Positions 9,120 to 18,832 are shown, numbered from the stretch's first letter. The stretch is DNA of 64,000 nucleotides from Fibrobacterota bacterium (GCA_003165595.1 PLWQ01000036.1:112308-176307); one strand, 5' to 3'. Notes: generated by a model from the letters alone, not told the origin. Numbers and translations are program-made.

Positions 9120-9155
9120 AGGTTGCTCCATTCTGTACGATACGTCAAGGGCTGG

Positions 9156-9680
9156 TCAGCCCTGCGACTTTTTCCATTGCTCGTAATGCACCCGGCATTC
9201 GTCGTACCGTGAGATCGGGTATTTGCGTTCGGCCGGATGTCCCACAGCCACAATTGAGAACGGGACCACGTGTTGCGGCGCACCGGTAACAAGCCGAACC
9301 TTCTGGATGCGGCCTTCAACGGGATAAATGCCGAGCCACACGGCGCCAAGTCCGATCAGGTTGGCTTCCAAAAGGATGTTTTCCGTTGCCGCCGAACAGT
9401 CGAGCATCCAGCATCCATGCTGTTTTTGCAACGATTCGTCACCGCAAACGAGAATCGCGACCGGTGAATCTTTGACAACGTAGGTGTATGCCGAAACCTG
9501 CGATAGGGTAAGCCGTATCGACGGGTCGGTAACAACCACAAAATGCCATGGCCGCTCGTCGTCCGCCGAAGGAGCGCACATGCCCGCGCTCAGAAGGGCG
9601 CGAACCTGGGCTTCGTCGACTTTTTCATGCGTAAACCGGCGAATGCTTCTTCTGCTGAGTATCGGATCGGTGCGGGGCAT
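9156..9680 (-). CDS. nitroreductase-family flavoprotein
   Basis: 174 residues; FMN-dependent NAD(P)H oxidoreductase of the nitroreductase fold. Visible are the N-terminal [45 protein letters not shown] and the C-terminal VGHPAERK. The ATG at 9680 is preceded by a GAGAAG-type site and lies about 34 bases after the transcription start predicted from the sigma-54 promoter. It is the first gene of a two-gene unit with the radical SAM protein and is divergent from a XylR-like activator, which suggests induction by an aromatic or nitro compound; the ligand is unknown. Confidence 0.88.
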   Translation of the reverse strand: MPRTDPILSRRSIRRFTHEKVDEAQVRALLSAGMCAPSADDERPWHFVVVTDPSIRLTLSQVSAYTYVVKDSPVAILVCGDESLQKQHGCWMLDCSAATENILLEANLIGLGAVWLGIYPVEGRIQKVRLVTGAPQHVVPFSIVAVGHPAERKYPISRYDECRVHYEQWKKSQG

Positions 9681-9725
9681 GTTTACTTCTCGCTGTTTAT
9701 CTTCTAAAGAAGAGGTATTACCAAC

Positions 9726-9740
9726 GCATGTTTCGTGCCA
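9726..9740 (-). promoter_or_regulatory. sigma-54 (-24/-12) promoter for the nitroreductase operon
   Basis: On the minus strand the sequence reads TGGCACG-AAAC-ATGC, against the consensus TGGCACG-N4-TTGC. The invariant GG (-24) and GC (-12) are present with exact spacing, and only one base of the -12 element differs. The predicted start of transcription is near 9714, about 34 bases before the nitroreductase ATG. A sigma-54 activator is encoded divergently next to it. Confidence 0.85.
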
Positions 9741-9803
9741 ACGCTCCAATAGGGCGCCTTGTATATTAAATACGCTTGGCTATCAAGAAAACAGAGTAGT
9801 TCG

Positions 9804-9840
9804 CTGTCTATTTGACAGGACTGGCTGTCAATTTGAAAGG
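9804..9840. promoter_or_regulatory. tandem activator-binding repeats (enhancer/UAS)
   Basis: Two 16-base direct repeats, CTGTCTATTTGACAGG (9804-9819) and CTGTCAATTTGAAAGG (9825-9840), differ at two positions and start 21 bases apart, two helical turns. Each is an imperfect palindrome (CTGTC-N5-GACAG in the first). Inside the pair there is also a perfect TTGACAG-N6-CTGTCAA. They lie about 90-125 bases upstream of the predicted sigma-54 start, the usual enhancer distance, and overlap the ribosome site of the activator gene, which would give autorepression. Confidence 0.7.
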
Positions 9841-9846
9841 TTCTCT

Positions 9847-11472
9847 GTGAGAGCGAAAGACCTGAACATCGCCGAACTTGTCCAATTTTCCCCGGGATAT
9901 GTTGGTTTGCAGGGACGGCGTCTTTTGATCCACGATCTTTTTGCGCTTGGACAGTTTCGGCGCGATCTGATAGAAACCGTGGGTGAGGACATGGGGCGCC
10001 GCATTCTCACGCGCAAGGGCTTCTTCTGGGGCCAGGCCGATGCGGCCGGCATGCAGCGCCTGTACCAGTGGGACAGCCTTGGAGAATGGATTGCGGCGTC
10101 GGCGGCATTGTCCCAGATCTCCGGAAGAGCGCAAATGTCAACAAACATTACCTTGCTTGATGAGGCCACGGGCCGCATAGAGGTCGAAATGACGACCGAC
10201 AATTCGGCTGAGGTGGAAGAATACCGCAACGAGCTTGGCAAGGCGTCAAAGCCGGTCTGCTGGGTAACGGTCGGGTACGCCAGCGGCTATGTTTCGTACT
10301 GCATGGGGAAAAGCGTTTACTTTGTGGAGGCGCACTGCCAGGCGGCGGACGCCCCCGGCTGCGTCTTTGTCGGCAAGGATGTCGATTCGTGGGGGAGTGT
10401 CATAGAAAAAGACAAGCCATATTTTCTGGCGGCCGATATACAGAAAAAAGTGCTCGAACTCTCACGGCGGATCAGAAATCAACAGCGCACGCTTGTCCAG
10501 CAGCGCAACCAACTTAAGACGTCGCTCCAGCCGGGCGTGCTTTCCGGGATAGAAGTAAAAAGCAAGTCCTTCCGCGCCGTGCTGGATCTCGCCGAACGTG
10601 TGGCGGCATTCGACACAACGGTGCTGATCACCGGGGAGACCGGCACGGGCAAGGAAGTGCTTGCCCGTCATATCCACGCCTGTTCCGCGCGCAAGGACGG
10701 CCCGTTTCTCGCTGTAAACTGTTCCGCATTGCCCGAAAATCTGCTCGAAAGCGAATTGTTCGGCCACAAGGCCGGATCGTTTACCGGCGCGAAGACCGAT
10801 CAGATCGGTCTCTTCAAGGCTGCGGAAAAGGGCACCATTTTTCTGGACGAAATCGGAGACATCTCTCCCCAATTACAGGCCAAGTTGTTACGCGTTATTC
10901 AATCCAGGGAAATCAAGCCGGTCGGCGACACAAGGACGCAGCAGATAGATGTTCGAGTCATTTCGGCCACGAACCGCGATCTGGATCAGCTTGCCGAAGA
11001 AGGAGCGTTTCGGAAGGATCTGCTTTACAGATTGAGAGTTGTCCTCGTCGCGGTGCCGCCCCTGCGGGACCGGCGGGACGATATCCTGCCCCTCACGAGG
11101 CATTTCCTTGACCAGTTCAAGCGCCGCCACAAAATCGCGAACCTCCGCCTTTCTCCGGCGGTTGCCGACGTACTTACCAAATACGATTGGCCGGGAAACG
11201 TGAGGGAGCTGGAGAACGCACTCGAACATGCTGCGGTGTTGTGCGCAGACGGCCTTGTTACGCCGGACATCCTCCCGCGGGATGTTGCAGGAAGCATTCC
11301 GGAAAAAGGAGTGGCGGATCGGCACGGGACGCTGGAAAGTCTGGAGCGTCAGCACATACGACGCGTTCTGGATCAGACCGGCGGCAATCGAGCCGAAGCT
11401 GCGCGGAGCCTTGGCATAAGCGAATCAACGCTGTACCGCAGATTGCGTGATTTGCCCGGGTCCAGGACATAG
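9847..11472 (+). CDS. XylR/DmpR-type sigma-54-dependent activator
   Basis: 541 residues from the GTG at 9847 (AAAGG 6 bases upstream; the start aligns with the XylR N-terminus). Order of domains: XylR_N sensor (~5-110: [20 protein letters not shown]), V4R ligand-binding domain (~110-205, with Cys residues in [16 protein letters not shown]), coiled-coil linker (~210-235), AAA+ domain with Walker A GETGTGKE at 263-270, a GSFTGA loop (consensus GAFTGA), Walker [11 protein letters not shown], and a Fis-type HTH ([22 protein letters not shown]). Family members bind aromatics through the N-terminal domains to relieve repression of the ATPase. Divergent from the nitroreductase operon and followed by a second nitroreductase. 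Confidence 0.92.
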   Translation: MRAKDLNIAELVQFSPGYVGLQGRRLLIHDLFALGQFRRDLIETVGEDMGRRILTRKGFFWGQADAAGMQRLYQWDSLGEWIAASAALSQISGRAQMSTNITLLDEATGRIEVEMTTDNSAEVEEYRNELGKASKPVCWVTVGYASGYVSYCMGKSVYFVEAHCQAADAPGCVFVGKDVDSWGSVIEKDKPYFLAADIQKKVLELSRRIRNQQRTLVQQRNQLKTSLQPGVLSGIEVKSKSFRAVLDLAERVAAFDTTVLITGETGTGKEVLARHIHACSARKDGPFLAVNCSALPENLLESELFGHKAGSFTGAKTDQIGLFKAAEKGTIFLDEIGDISPQLQAKLLRVIQSREIKPVGDTRTQQIDVRVISATNRDLDQLAEEGAFRKDLLYRLRVVLVAVPPLRDRRDDILPLTRHFLDQFKRRHKIANLRLSPAVADVLTKYDWPGNVRELENALEHAAVLCADGLVTPDILPRDVAGSIPEKGVADRHGTLESLERQHIRRVLDQTGGNRAEAARSLGISESTLYRRLRDLPGSRT

Positions 11473-11546
11473 ACCGGCGCGATCCTGCGAATGCGGCCGT
11501 ACCCTTACATCTCGTATTGTATCGTAACCAATCCGGAGGTCCAACA

Positions 11547-12371
11547 ATGTCCCAAAAAACTATTGATCAGTCCCGCTGCACGCGGTGCAATCGCTGCATC
11601 GAGATTTGTCCCCTCGAAATTTTTGAAATCGACCCGTTAACATCCTTCCCAGCCGTCTCGCGCCCAAAAGACAAACGCTGCACGGCATGCGGCCATTGCG
11701 CGGCAATATGCCCGCAGAACGCCATCGACCTTCAGGATGATTCCCTGCAGGGGCCGCCGGGCCGCGAGGCCGAGCCGGCACTTTCTCCCGACCAGGTCGC
11801 TGCGTACTTTGTGCGTCGCCGGTCAACCCGCCGTTTCCGGCCCGAGCCCGTAGAAAAGGGGACGCTGGAAAAACTCCTCGACATCGCGCGGTATGCGCCG
11901 TCCGGTGTCAATCGCCAGCCCGTCTCATGGAGCATCGCGTACTCGCCGGGGGCCGTGGGCAAACTTGCCGCGCTATCGGTCGACTGGATGCGCTCGCAGA
12001 TTCCCCTCAAGACGCCGCTTTCCCTTGGCCTGCGGTTCGATATCCTCCTTGAGGCATGGGAAAAAGGCAAGGACCCGCTCTGCCGGCACGCACCTCACTG
12101 CATCTTCGCCCATGCTCACAAGGAAGACCGCATGGCGGTCACCGACGGAACCGTTGCGCTGGCACAGGTGGAGCTGGCTGCGGCGGCCTTCGGCCTCGGC
12201 GTCTGCTGGGCCGGCTATTTGAATATTGCGACAAACTCGTATCAGCCGCTTAAGGCTGCCGCGGGAATACCGGATGACAATGCTTGTCTGGGAGTCCTGA
12301 TGATCGGACGGCCCCAGTATGCTTTTGCAGGAATTCCCAAAAGGAAAGCGGCAAGGGTGGGTTGGGTGTGA
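11547..12371 (+). CDS. ferredoxin-nitroreductase fusion protein
   Basis: 274 residues. Two 4Fe-4S motifs at the N-terminus (CTRCNRCIEICP and CTACGHCAAICP) are followed by a nitroreductase domain beginning RRRSTRRFRPEPV, with YAPSGVNRQPVSW and GLGVCWAGYL. The start at 11547 has GGAGG 9 bases upstream. The layout is that of ferredoxin-domain nitroreductases of anaerobes, in which electrons pass from the clusters to FMN. It lies 74 bases after the sigma-54 activator on the same strand; I found no sigma-54 promoter in the gap, so read-through from the activator gene is likely. Confidence 0.88.
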   Translation: MSQKTIDQSRCTRCNRCIEICPLEIFEIDPLTSFPAVSRPKDKRCTACGHCAAICPQNAIDLQDDSLQGPPGREAEPALSPDQVAAYFVRRRSTRRFRPEPVEKGTLEKLLDIARYAPSGVNRQPVSWSIAYSPGAVGKLAALSVDWMRSQIPLKTPLSLGLRFDILLEAWEKGKDPLCRHAPHCIFAHAHKEDRMAVTDGTVALAQVELAAAAFGLGVCWAGYLNIATNSYQPLKAAAGIPDDNACLGVLMIGRPQYAFAGIPKRKAARVGWV

Positions 12372-12374
12372 TGG

Positions 12375-12395
12375 ACGAACCGGGACTAGGTTCGT
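12375..12395. terminator. hairpin between convergent genes
   Basis: ACGAACC (12375-12381) and GGTTCGT (12389-12395) form a perfect 7-base inverted repeat with a 7-base loop in the 41-base gap between the ferredoxin-nitroreductase and ispD, which converge. There is no T run on either side, so termination is only a guess. Confidence 0.3.
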
Positions 12396-12412
12396 GTCGC
12401 CCGACGGGGAGC

Positions 12413-13126
12413 TTACGTGCGTGGCGGCTTTTTGCGGCCGGGACGCCGTTTCTCCCACAGCGCTTCCGCCAGTTCCAGATCCCCTTGTGTCGTGATCTTG
12501 AAGTTGAGCGCATCCCCCTGCGAAATGCCCACTGCAGCGCCCGAGGCCTCCAACAGCAGTGCCTCGTCGGTAGGAGGGGACGAAAGGCGCGCCGCGGCGT
12601 CGAACGCAAGGAGAAGCTTGCCGCGGAGAAACAGCTGGGGGGTTTGCACGCGGACAATGGCGCTTCTGTCAAGAGTTTCGCCGGCGCGGTCGCCCGAGAA
12701 CCTTCGTATCGTGTCCACTTCGGGGATTGCGGCGATGACCGCATCGAATTTCCTTGACGCGCGCAGGACTCCGTCTATCACGGCCGTGGCAACGAACGGC
12801 CGTGCGGAATCGTGGATCATCACCCACGTCGCTTCCGACGCTTCCACGCCGTTTCTCACGGATTGCCACCGGTGCTCGCCGCCCGGGACAACAGTGACCT
12901 CTTTGTGCAGGCAAAGCCCGTTCACGATGCGCCGTGTCTGCGGTACCATGGCCGGGGGCGCCACCACAATCAGGCTGCCCACTGCTTTGTGTGCGACGAA
13001 CGTGAGGAGCGAATGCACGAAGAGCGGCCGCCCACCAAGCCGGACGAACGCCTTGGGAACTTTCGCGCCCAGCCGTTTTCCGCTTCCCGCGGCAACAATA
13101 ATGCAATCTACCGAAGCTCGATTCAT
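12413..13126 (-). CDS. ispD: 2-C-methyl-D-erythritol 4-phosphate cytidylyltransferase
   Basis: 237 residues. Transfers CMP from CTP to MEP in the non-mevalonate isoprenoid pathway. Seen: VAAGSGKRLGAKVPKAFV (nucleotide-binding loop), GGEHRWQSVRNG, HDSARPFV and VQTPQLF, and TDEALLLEASG. The ATG at 13126 is preferred to a TTG 21 bases upstream. It is the last gene of the minus-strand arg operon, 24 bases after argG; the C-terminus is a short basic tail (RRPGRKKPPRT). Well-supported family call. Confidence 0.93.
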   Translation of the reverse strand: MNRASVDCIIVAAGSGKRLGAKVPKAFVRLGGRPLFVHSLLTFVAHKAVGSLIVVAPPAMVPQTRRIVNGLCLHKEVTVVPGGEHRWQSVRNGVEASEATWVMIHDSARPFVATAVIDGVLRASRKFDAVIAAIPEVDTIRRFSGDRAGETLDRSAIVRVQTPQLFLRGKLLLAFDAAARLSSPPTDEALLLEASGAAVGISQGDALNFKITTQGDLELAEALWEKRRPGRKKPPRT

Positions 13127-13150
13127 GGTCGCGTTGTTCCCTGTCAACTG

Positions 13151-14371
13151 TCAACTTTGAACTCTTGACCTCTTTCTTCTTTCCACAATTCCCGCAACTT
13201 TCATAGGCAACCCGAAGATCCTTATGAACCCGCGCGCATCCTTCTGGTCGTAGAAATCGGTGTCGGTAAATGATGCGAGGTCGTTCAGATACAACGAATT
13301 CGGCGACTGCGAGCCTGCCGGGTAAATGCCGCCCTTGTAGAGCTTGAGCTTTGCCGTGCCGGAAACGTTTTCCTGGGTGGAATTTACAAACGCGTCGAGC
13401 GATTCGCGGAGCTTGGAAAACCACTGGCCGTTGTACACAAGGTCGGCATATTTGAGGCTCATCATTTCCTTGTAATGCAGAGTTTCGCGGTCGAGTACGA
13501 GGCGTTCGAGCTCACGGTGGGCTGCATAGAGAATGGAACCGCCGGGCGTTTCGTACACGCCCCGCGACTTGATCCCCACAAGCCTGTTCTCCACCATGTC
13601 AACGTGCCCGACGCCGTGGGCCGCGCCGATTCGGTTGAGCTCCGAAAGAAGCTTGATAGGAGTGAGCGCCTTGCCGTTCACCGAAACGGGCGTTCCTTTT
13701 TCGAAACCGACGGTAACGTACACAGGTCTTGCCGGCGCCTTTTCTACGGTGCTGGACAGGGTAAAGACATTGTCCGGCGGCATTTTCGCCGGATCTTCTA
13801 GAATGCCGCCTTCGTGGCTGATATGCCAGATGTTTCGGTCTTCCGAATAAATGCGCTTCTTTGACTGGCTCACGGGAATGTTGCGCTCCGCCGCGTAGGC
13901 CAGGCAGTCTTCGCGCGAGTGGAGCGTCCACTTGGGGTCTTTCCACGGAGAGATAATGCCGAGCGAGGGGTCAAGCGCCATCACGGTGAGTTCGAAACGA
14001 ACCTGGTCGTTTCCCTTGCCCGTTGCGCCATGGGCCACGGCATCGGCGTTCTCTTTGTGCGCGATTTCAACGGCGCGCTTTGCAATAATGGGCCGCGCAA
14101 AGCTGGTGCCGAGCAGGTAACTTCCCTCGTACACGGCGCCGGCCCTGAGCGTGGGATATATGTAGCCGGTAATGAACTCCTCGCGAAGATCTTCGAGGTA
14201 ATACTTCGATGCGCCCGTCCTTATTGCTTTCTGCTTGAGACCGCTCGTTTCTTCGGCCTGGCCGACGTCCGCGCACATGGCGATAACCTGGCAATGGTAG
14301 TTCTCCTTGAGCCACGGAATCATGATGGAGGTGTCGAGACCGCCTGAGTACAGCAATACTACCTTCTTCAT
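13151..14371 (-). CDS. argG: argininosuccinate synthase
   Basis: 406 residues. Condenses citrulline and aspartate with ATP. Seen: the N-terminal P-loop-like [26 protein letters not shown], the [12 protein letters not shown] region, and [10 protein letters not shown]. The start at 14371 gives the family N-terminus [11 protein letters not shown] and has an AAAGG site. It lies in an operon argC-argB-argD-hydrolase-argG-ispD. argF/argI, argH, argJ and argA are not in the window. Confidence 0.96.
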   Translation of the reverse strand: MKKVVLLYSGGLDTSIMIPWLKENYHCQVIAMCADVGQAEETSGLKQKAIRTGASKYYLEDLREEFITGYIYPTLRAGAVYEGSYLLGTSFARPIIAKRAVEIAHKENADAVAHGATGKGNDQVRFELTVMALDPSLGIISPWKDPKWTLHSREDCLAYAAERNIPVSQSKKRIYSEDRNIWHISHEGGILEDPAKMPPDNVFTLSSTVEKAPARPVYVTVGFEKGTPVSVNGKALTPIKLLSELNRIGAAHGVGHVDMVENRLVGIKSRGVYETPGGSILYAAHRELERLVLDRETLHYKEMMSLKYADLVYNGQWFSKLRESLDAFVNSTQENVSGTAKLKLYKGGIYPAGSQSPNSLYLNDLASFTDTDFYDQKDARGFIRIFGLPMKVAGIVERRKRSRVQS

Positions 14372-14437
14372 AGGTGTGAGCCTTTCGAACAATGTCTATG
14401 GAACAGGTTGATTATTGGGAAAACGCGAACCGTTGCA

Positions 14438-15679
14438 TTACCTTGCGCTCAAAAATACCGGCACGGATTTCGGTTCCCTGTTCAAATTATCAAAAAGGTA
14501 ATACATCCCCGAGGCGTACCTTCCCACTGGAGTTATGGTTCGCGTGTGTTCGTTGCAGATAAGTCGTACAGGCGCCGATCGGCCCGCGCAGTCGACCACG
14601 CGAAGGCTCGCAGGATGCACATCGCCAACAAAAACGTAGGATGCTTGAGAGGCCCTTATCCGCCACCCGGAAGCAGCTCCACGCGATGCGGAACTCGCAA
14701 ATTTCACCGCTGCGGCGCCTGAGTCGCAGTTGACAATACTTGCCAGGAAATCGGAGATCATGTCAACGGTTGTGTCCATTTTCGGGTCGACAGCCGGGAA
14801 GCCATGTCCCGTGCTGTCGAACAGCTTGAGCCTGCTGTAAATCCCCAAATCTTGGGCGCGCTTGTAGATCGGCGCGCTGCCGAAGACCCTCAAGATGTCG
14901 TATCCCAAGCCCGAGAAGATGCTGCCGTAATTGTAGGGCACGACATCGTCCGATAGCCCGTGGAAACTGATGATGGGCACGTTGCCCCGCGCCATCCACA
15001 GCGTGTCCCCGATGGCGCCCCAGCAGTTGACAACCGCGCTGATTCGCGAGGAATAGCCGGGCGTACCGCTGTTGCCTTCGATGTTCCCCAGAACGACAGT
15101 GTCGACGGATGCGGGCACTTCGCTTTGGTCAAGATAGGCGTGGTGGATGGCGGCAAACGCCCCGGCCGAGGTGCCGCCTTCGAATATCAGGCTCGTATCG
15201 ATCCGGTACTCGATCGCGTGCGCGCGGAAGAACCGGACGGCTGCCTTTGCATCCTGCACGGCGCGATAGTTTGCGCGTTCGAAATAGGCTCCCTGGGGAG
15301 GGAAAAGCGACTCGACGCCGAGACGATAGTCTATGGAAGTGGTAACATAGCCTCGCCGGGCAAACTCCGCGCAGAGCCTGAGGATCACGTCGTCGGATTG
15401 CCTGGTACCGGTGATGAAGGCCCCACCGTGAATCAAAACGACAAGCGGCCGCCGTTTCGAGGTATCGCCCGACGGCCGATACACGTCGCATTTGAGCGTG
15501 TCAAGGAGACCTGTCAGGTCGGTATTCATACCGTACACGATATCACGTGTCGTATCGATAGCCGGGAATACCGGCTTTGCGAATCGGTCCGAACACGATG
15601 CTTGCGCGCCGGCACATGCTGCGCATAGCAGCGCCGCGACGACCGCAACAACGGCGGACCTCGTGGTCACAGTTTGCAT
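14438..15679 (-). CDS. secreted alpha/beta hydrolase (BD-FAE/esterase-lipase like)
   Basis: 413 residues with a signal peptide ending near AGAQA. The oxyanion motif HGGAF, the nucleophile elbow GGTSAG, an Asp in HGLSDDVVP and the His of STGHGF give a complete Ser-Asp-His triad of the carboxylesterase/feruloyl-esterase type. The last ~60 residues (from about VFVGDVHP) look like a short beta-rich sorting tail. The ATG overlaps the argD stop by 13 bases and argG follows 66 bases later, so a secreted esterase is embedded in the arginine operon; no metabolic link is evident. Confidence 0.8.
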   Translation of the reverse strand: MQTVTTRSAVVAVVAALLCAACAGAQASCSDRFAKPVFPAIDTTRDIVYGMNTDLTGLLDTLKCDVYRPSGDTSKRRPLVVLIHGGAFITGTRQSDDVILRLCAEFARRGYVTTSIDYRLGVESLFPPQGAYFERANYRAVQDAKAAVRFFRAHAIEYRIDTSLIFEGGTSAGAFAAIHHAYLDQSEVPASVDTVVLGNIEGNSGTPGYSSRISAVVNCWGAIGDTLWMARGNVPIISFHGLSDDVVPYNYGSIFSGLGYDILRVFGSAPIYKRAQDLGIYSRLKLFDSTGHGFPAVDPKMDTTVDMISDFLASIVNCDSGAAAVKFASSASRGAASGWRIRASQASYVFVGDVHPASLRVVDCAGRSAPVRLICNEHTRTITPVGRYASGMYYLFDNLNREPKSVPVFLSAR

Positions 15680-16851
15680 TGGACAAGTACCTGTTCGAAC
15701 ATGGCGAGAGCGGCTTTGATGTTCTTTTCCTCAACGATGAGCGGCGGCATGAACCTAACGGTGTTTTGCTCGGCCTTGATCAGAAGGAGGCCTTTCTCTT
15801 TGCAAAGGGGTATAAGCTCCTTGGGGTCCTTGTTCATCTCCACGCCCACGAGCAGGCCCCGGCCCCGCACCTCCTTGATGCCGGCGTGCGATGCGGCCAA
15901 AGCCGCGAGTCCGTTTTTCAATGCCGCACCGTTGTTCACAACAGCGGACAGAAAAACGGGCTGAGAAATGATATTGAGCACCACGCACCCCAGGGCGCAT
16001 GCGAGGGGGTTGCCGCCGAACGTTGTCCCGTGATTGCCGGGCGAAATGGCGCGCGCGATGTGATCCTTGCAGACCACGGCGCCCAGCGGGAGTCCTCCGC
16101 CGAGCGGTTTTGCCGCCGCGAGAATATCGGGGACAATGCCGTATTGCTCGCAGCACCAGAGCGTGCCGGTGCGGCCCATGCCGCACTGGATCTCGTCGAA
16201 CACCAGCGCTATGTTCTTTTCGTTTGCATAGTCCCGCAGGAATTGGAGAAATTCCCGCGACGCGGGGTTCACGCCGCCTTCACCCTGCACCGGCTCCACG
16301 ATAATGGCCGCATAATCGTGTTTGTCAAGAATCGCCTTCGTCGCGGCACTATCGTTGAACGCCGCGTAATGAAACCCGGCGAGCATCGGGCCGAAGCCTT
16401 CTTGAAACTGCTCCTGGGCCGTTGCCGCCAACGCACCGTAGGTGCGGCCGTGAAAGCCCCGGAAGAAAGAAAGAATGTGGTATTTTTCCTTGCTGGTTTG
16501 CGCGGCCCATTTTCTGGAGAACTTGATGGCAGCCTCAATGGCCTCGGTGCCGCTGTTGCAGAGGAACACCTTTCCGCCGAACGTCTTTGCAGAGAGCGCC
16601 GTGGCAAGCTCGAGCTGGGGCTGGGTGAAATACAGGTTCGACGAATGGATAAGGAGTGAACCTTGCTCCCGCAGGGCCGCGACAATTGCCGGGTGACCGT
16701 GGCCGAGCGCATTGACCGCAATGCCGGAGCCGAAATCGAGGTAGCGCTTTCCATCCGCGTCGAACAGGTACATACCTTCGCCCCGCACGAGCGGAGAACC
16801 GCTCCGCGAAAACGTGGGAACGAAAACGTCGTTGGGATCTGTCGATGCCAT
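15667..16851 (-). CDS. argD: acetylornithine aminotransferase
   Basis: 394 residues; PLP-dependent class III aminotransferase. Seen: GKRYLDFGSGIAVNALGHGHP, LCNSGTEAIEAAIKFSR, FHGRTYGALAATAQ, the DEIQCGMGRTG motif, the Schiff-base Lys in AAAKPLGGGLPLGA, and TTFGGNPLAC. The gene context (argC, argB upstream, argG downstream) fixes the specificity. Its ribosome-binding stretch is formed by a CACAGAGG-type repeat (16855-16886). Confidence 0.95.
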   Translation of the reverse strand: MASTDPNDVFVPTFSRSGSPLVRGEGMYLFDADGKRYLDFGSGIAVNALGHGHPAIVAALREQGSLLIHSSNLYFTQPQLELATALSAKTFGGKVFLCNSGTEAIEAAIKFSRKWAAQTSKEKYHILSFFRGFHGRTYGALAATAQEQFQEGFGPMLAGFHYAAFNDSAATKAILDKHDYAAIIVEPVQGEGGVNPASREFLQFLRDYANEKNIALVFDEIQCGMGRTGTLWCCEQYGIVPDILAAAKPLGGGLPLGAVVCKDHIARAISPGNHGTTFGGNPLACALGCVVLNIISQPVFLSAVVNNGAALKNGLAALAASHAGIKEVRGRGLLVGVEMNKDPKELIPLCKEKGLLLIKAEQNTVRFMPPLIVEEKNIKAALAMFEQVLVQCKL

Positions 16852-16854
16852 AAT

Positions 16855-16886
16855 TCTCTGTGTCCTCTGTGTCTCTGTGGTGAGTC
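16855..16886 (-). repeat. CACAGAGG-type simple repeat supplying the argD leader
   Basis: On the minus strand CACAGAG-type units recur three times in the 32 bases between argB and argD. The same kind of repeat is scattered in intergenic regions of many environmental genomes. It includes the AGAG/GAGG stretch that must serve as argD ribosome site. Confidence 0.5.
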
Positions 16887-16891
16887 TTTTC

Positions 16892-17671
16892 TTAAGCCAG
16901 GATCACGGTGCCGCTGGCCGTCGCGGGCGCAAGCTCCCGCGCAAAAGTTTCCGGCCCGTTCCATCCGCAGATGTGGACCTGCAATACGCCGTTTCCAACC
17001 GATTCCGCCGCCCCGCGCACCTTGGGCACCATGCCGCCCTTGATGTGACCCGAAGCGATGAGGCCCTCTATGTCGGCCGTCCTGATGCTGCGCATTACCG
17101 ATCCGTTCACCAGCACGCCCGGCACATCGGAAACGAATACCAGGTGGTCGGCGGCCAGCGCCGTCGCAAGTTCGCTCGCCGCGACATCGGCATTGACATT
17201 ATAGACATTGCCGTCGTCGTCGCGGGAGATTGGGGATACTACCGGCACAATGCGGTTGGTCCGGCACAGGTCGATAATCTTTTTGTCAACATGTTGTATC
17301 GCGCCTACAAACCCGATGTCCTTGCCCCGGATCGTCATGCGCGTCGCCGACAACAGGTTGCAGTCCACGCCGCTGATACCCAGCGCCGTGAGACCGGCGG
17401 TCTGCAGCGCGTTCACCAACCGCTTGTTGACGTGGCCCGACAGCACCATCTGCACCGTGAACACGGTCTCGGCGTCGGTCACGCGCATTCCCTCGACAAA
17501 GGTGTATTCCTTCTTGAGCAGGTTAAGCTGGCGCGCAATGTCTTTGCCGCCCCCATGAACAACCACGGGGAAATAGTCCGTGGCAATGGCGGCCAGGCTC
17601 TTGCCGAAGTCGGAGAAGAATCCGGCGGCGTCCAGCGTCGCGCCTCCGATTTTGATGCACACTGTTTGCAT
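16892..17671 (-). CDS. argB: acetylglutamate kinase
   Basis: 259 residues of the amino-acid kinase fold. Seen: CIKIGGATLD at the N-terminus, VVHGGGKDI, the RVTDAET site, NVNADVAASELATAL, FVSDVPGVL, and HIKGGMVPKV near the C-terminus. Phosphorylates N-acetylglutamate in the arginine pathway. It follows argC by 18 bases. The N-terminus lacks the extension of strongly arginine-inhibited homologues, but feedback behaviour cannot be read from sequence alone. Confidence 0.95.
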   Translation of the reverse strand: MQTVCIKIGGATLDAAGFFSDFGKSLAAIATDYFPVVVHGGGKDIARQLNLLKKEYTFVEGMRVTDAETVFTVQMVLSGHVNKRLVNALQTAGLTALGISGVDCNLLSATRMTIRGKDIGFVGAIQHVDKKIIDLCRTNRIVPVVSPISRDDDGNVYNVNADVAASELATALAADHLVFVSDVPGVLVNGSVMRSIRTADIEGLIASGHIKGGMVPKVRGAAESVGNGVLQVHICGWNGPETFARELAPATASGTVILA

Positions 17672-17689
17672 GGGAATCGTTCCTTCAGA

Positions 17690-18715
17690 TCACAGAAGCC
17701 CGGTGGTTTCCGGGAAACCGAACATGATGTTCATGTTCTGCACCGCCTGACCGCTGGCGCCTTTCACCAGGTTGTCGAGCGCCGCCACTGCAATCACCGG
17801 CTGGCCCTTCTCGCCGCCAGCAAACGTGATGTCGCAAAAGTTCGTATGCGCCACGCCGGCTATTGAAGGCAGGTCGGAAGGCTCGCGCATCCTTACAAAC
17901 GGCTCGTTGCTGTATGCTTTTTTCACAATGGCCAGGCATTGCGCCGCGGTCCGGTTTGTAACCAGGTAGATGGTGGACAAGATCCCGCGATTCGTGGGCA
18001 GCAGATGCGGAGAGAAGGTGATTGTAACGGGTTTGCCGCACGCCTTTGAGAACTCCTGTTCGATTTCGGCGATGTGCCGGTGCGTATGGCCAATGGAATA
18101 TGCACTGAAGTTCTCGTGCACTTCCACGAAATGGCTCGTTAGTTTGAGAGACCTGCCCGCTCCGGTCACCCCGGATTTTGAGTCGGCGATAACCAGCGAA
18201 ATGGTGGTATCCTTGTCCTTGAACAGGGGCAACAGCGGCAGCATGATGCTCGATGAATAACAGCCGGGATTTGCCACGATCCGGGCTCCGGCGATTTCGC
18301 TTCTGTAGTGTTCGCACAGCCCGAACACGGCGTCTTTCAGCAACTCGGGGCAGGGGTGCTCGGTCTTGTACCACGCGGTGTATTCCTCGGGATTCTTGAT
18401 CCGGAAATCGGCGCTCAGGTCGATAACCTTCACCAGGTTATTAATAAATGGCAAGAGCAAGCCGGCGGATGTGGCATGGGGCAGGCACGAAAAAACGCAG
18501 TCAACCGGCACGTCCACGGTTTTATCGGGCGCAAGCAACACCTTGTCGCATGTGCCTTTTACCAAGGGGAAAACATCGCTCAGTTTCTGGCCGGCGTACG
18601 ATTGGGATGACACGAACGCGATGGATACCTGGGGGTGTTTCGCAAAAATCCGGACCAGTTCAACGCCCGTATATCCTGTTGCGCCCAGAATGCCGACATT
18701 CAGTTTTTTTGACAT
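17690..18715 (-). CDS. argC: N-acetyl-gamma-glutamyl-phosphate reductase
   Basis: 341 residues. NADPH-dependent reduction of N-acetylglutamyl phosphate. Seen: GILGATGYTGVELVRI Rossmann start, FSCLPHATS, the catalytic Cys in NPGCYSSS, SGVTGAGR, and SIGHTHRHIAEI. First gene of the arg operon; its promoter must lie in 18716-18830, which also faces the flagellin promoter. I saw no convincing ARG box. Confidence 0.95.
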   Translation of the reverse strand: MSKKLNVGILGATGYTGVELVRIFAKHPQVSIAFVSSQSYAGQKLSDVFPLVKGTCDKVLLAPDKTVDVPVDCVFSCLPHATSAGLLLPFINNLVKVIDLSADFRIKNPEEYTAWYKTEHPCPELLKDAVFGLCEHYRSEIAGARIVANPGCYSSSIMLPLLPLFKDKDTTISLVIADSKSGVTGAGRSLKLTSHFVEVHENFSAYSIGHTHRHIAEIEQEFSKACGKPVTITFSPHLLPTNRGILSTIYLVTNRTAAQCLAIVKKAYSNEPFVRMREPSDLPSIAGVAHTNFCDITFAGGEKGQPVIAVAALDNLVKGASGQAVQNMNIMFGFPETTGLL

Positions 18716-18832
18716 GGCCGCAGTCCTTTCGGAGAATGCTCCGGTCGTAAGTCACGTCATAAAATAATTTACCCAGTCTCCCGGAGTGCTACCGAATAAT
18801 CCGTGCCGGTCGGCAGCGGCGAAAAAAGGTTC

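Noticed and set aside
15577..16659. 360-codon open frame on the plus strand
   Set aside because: Antisense of argD and the hydrolase; low-complexity His/Arg/Ala-rich sequence and no ribosome site.
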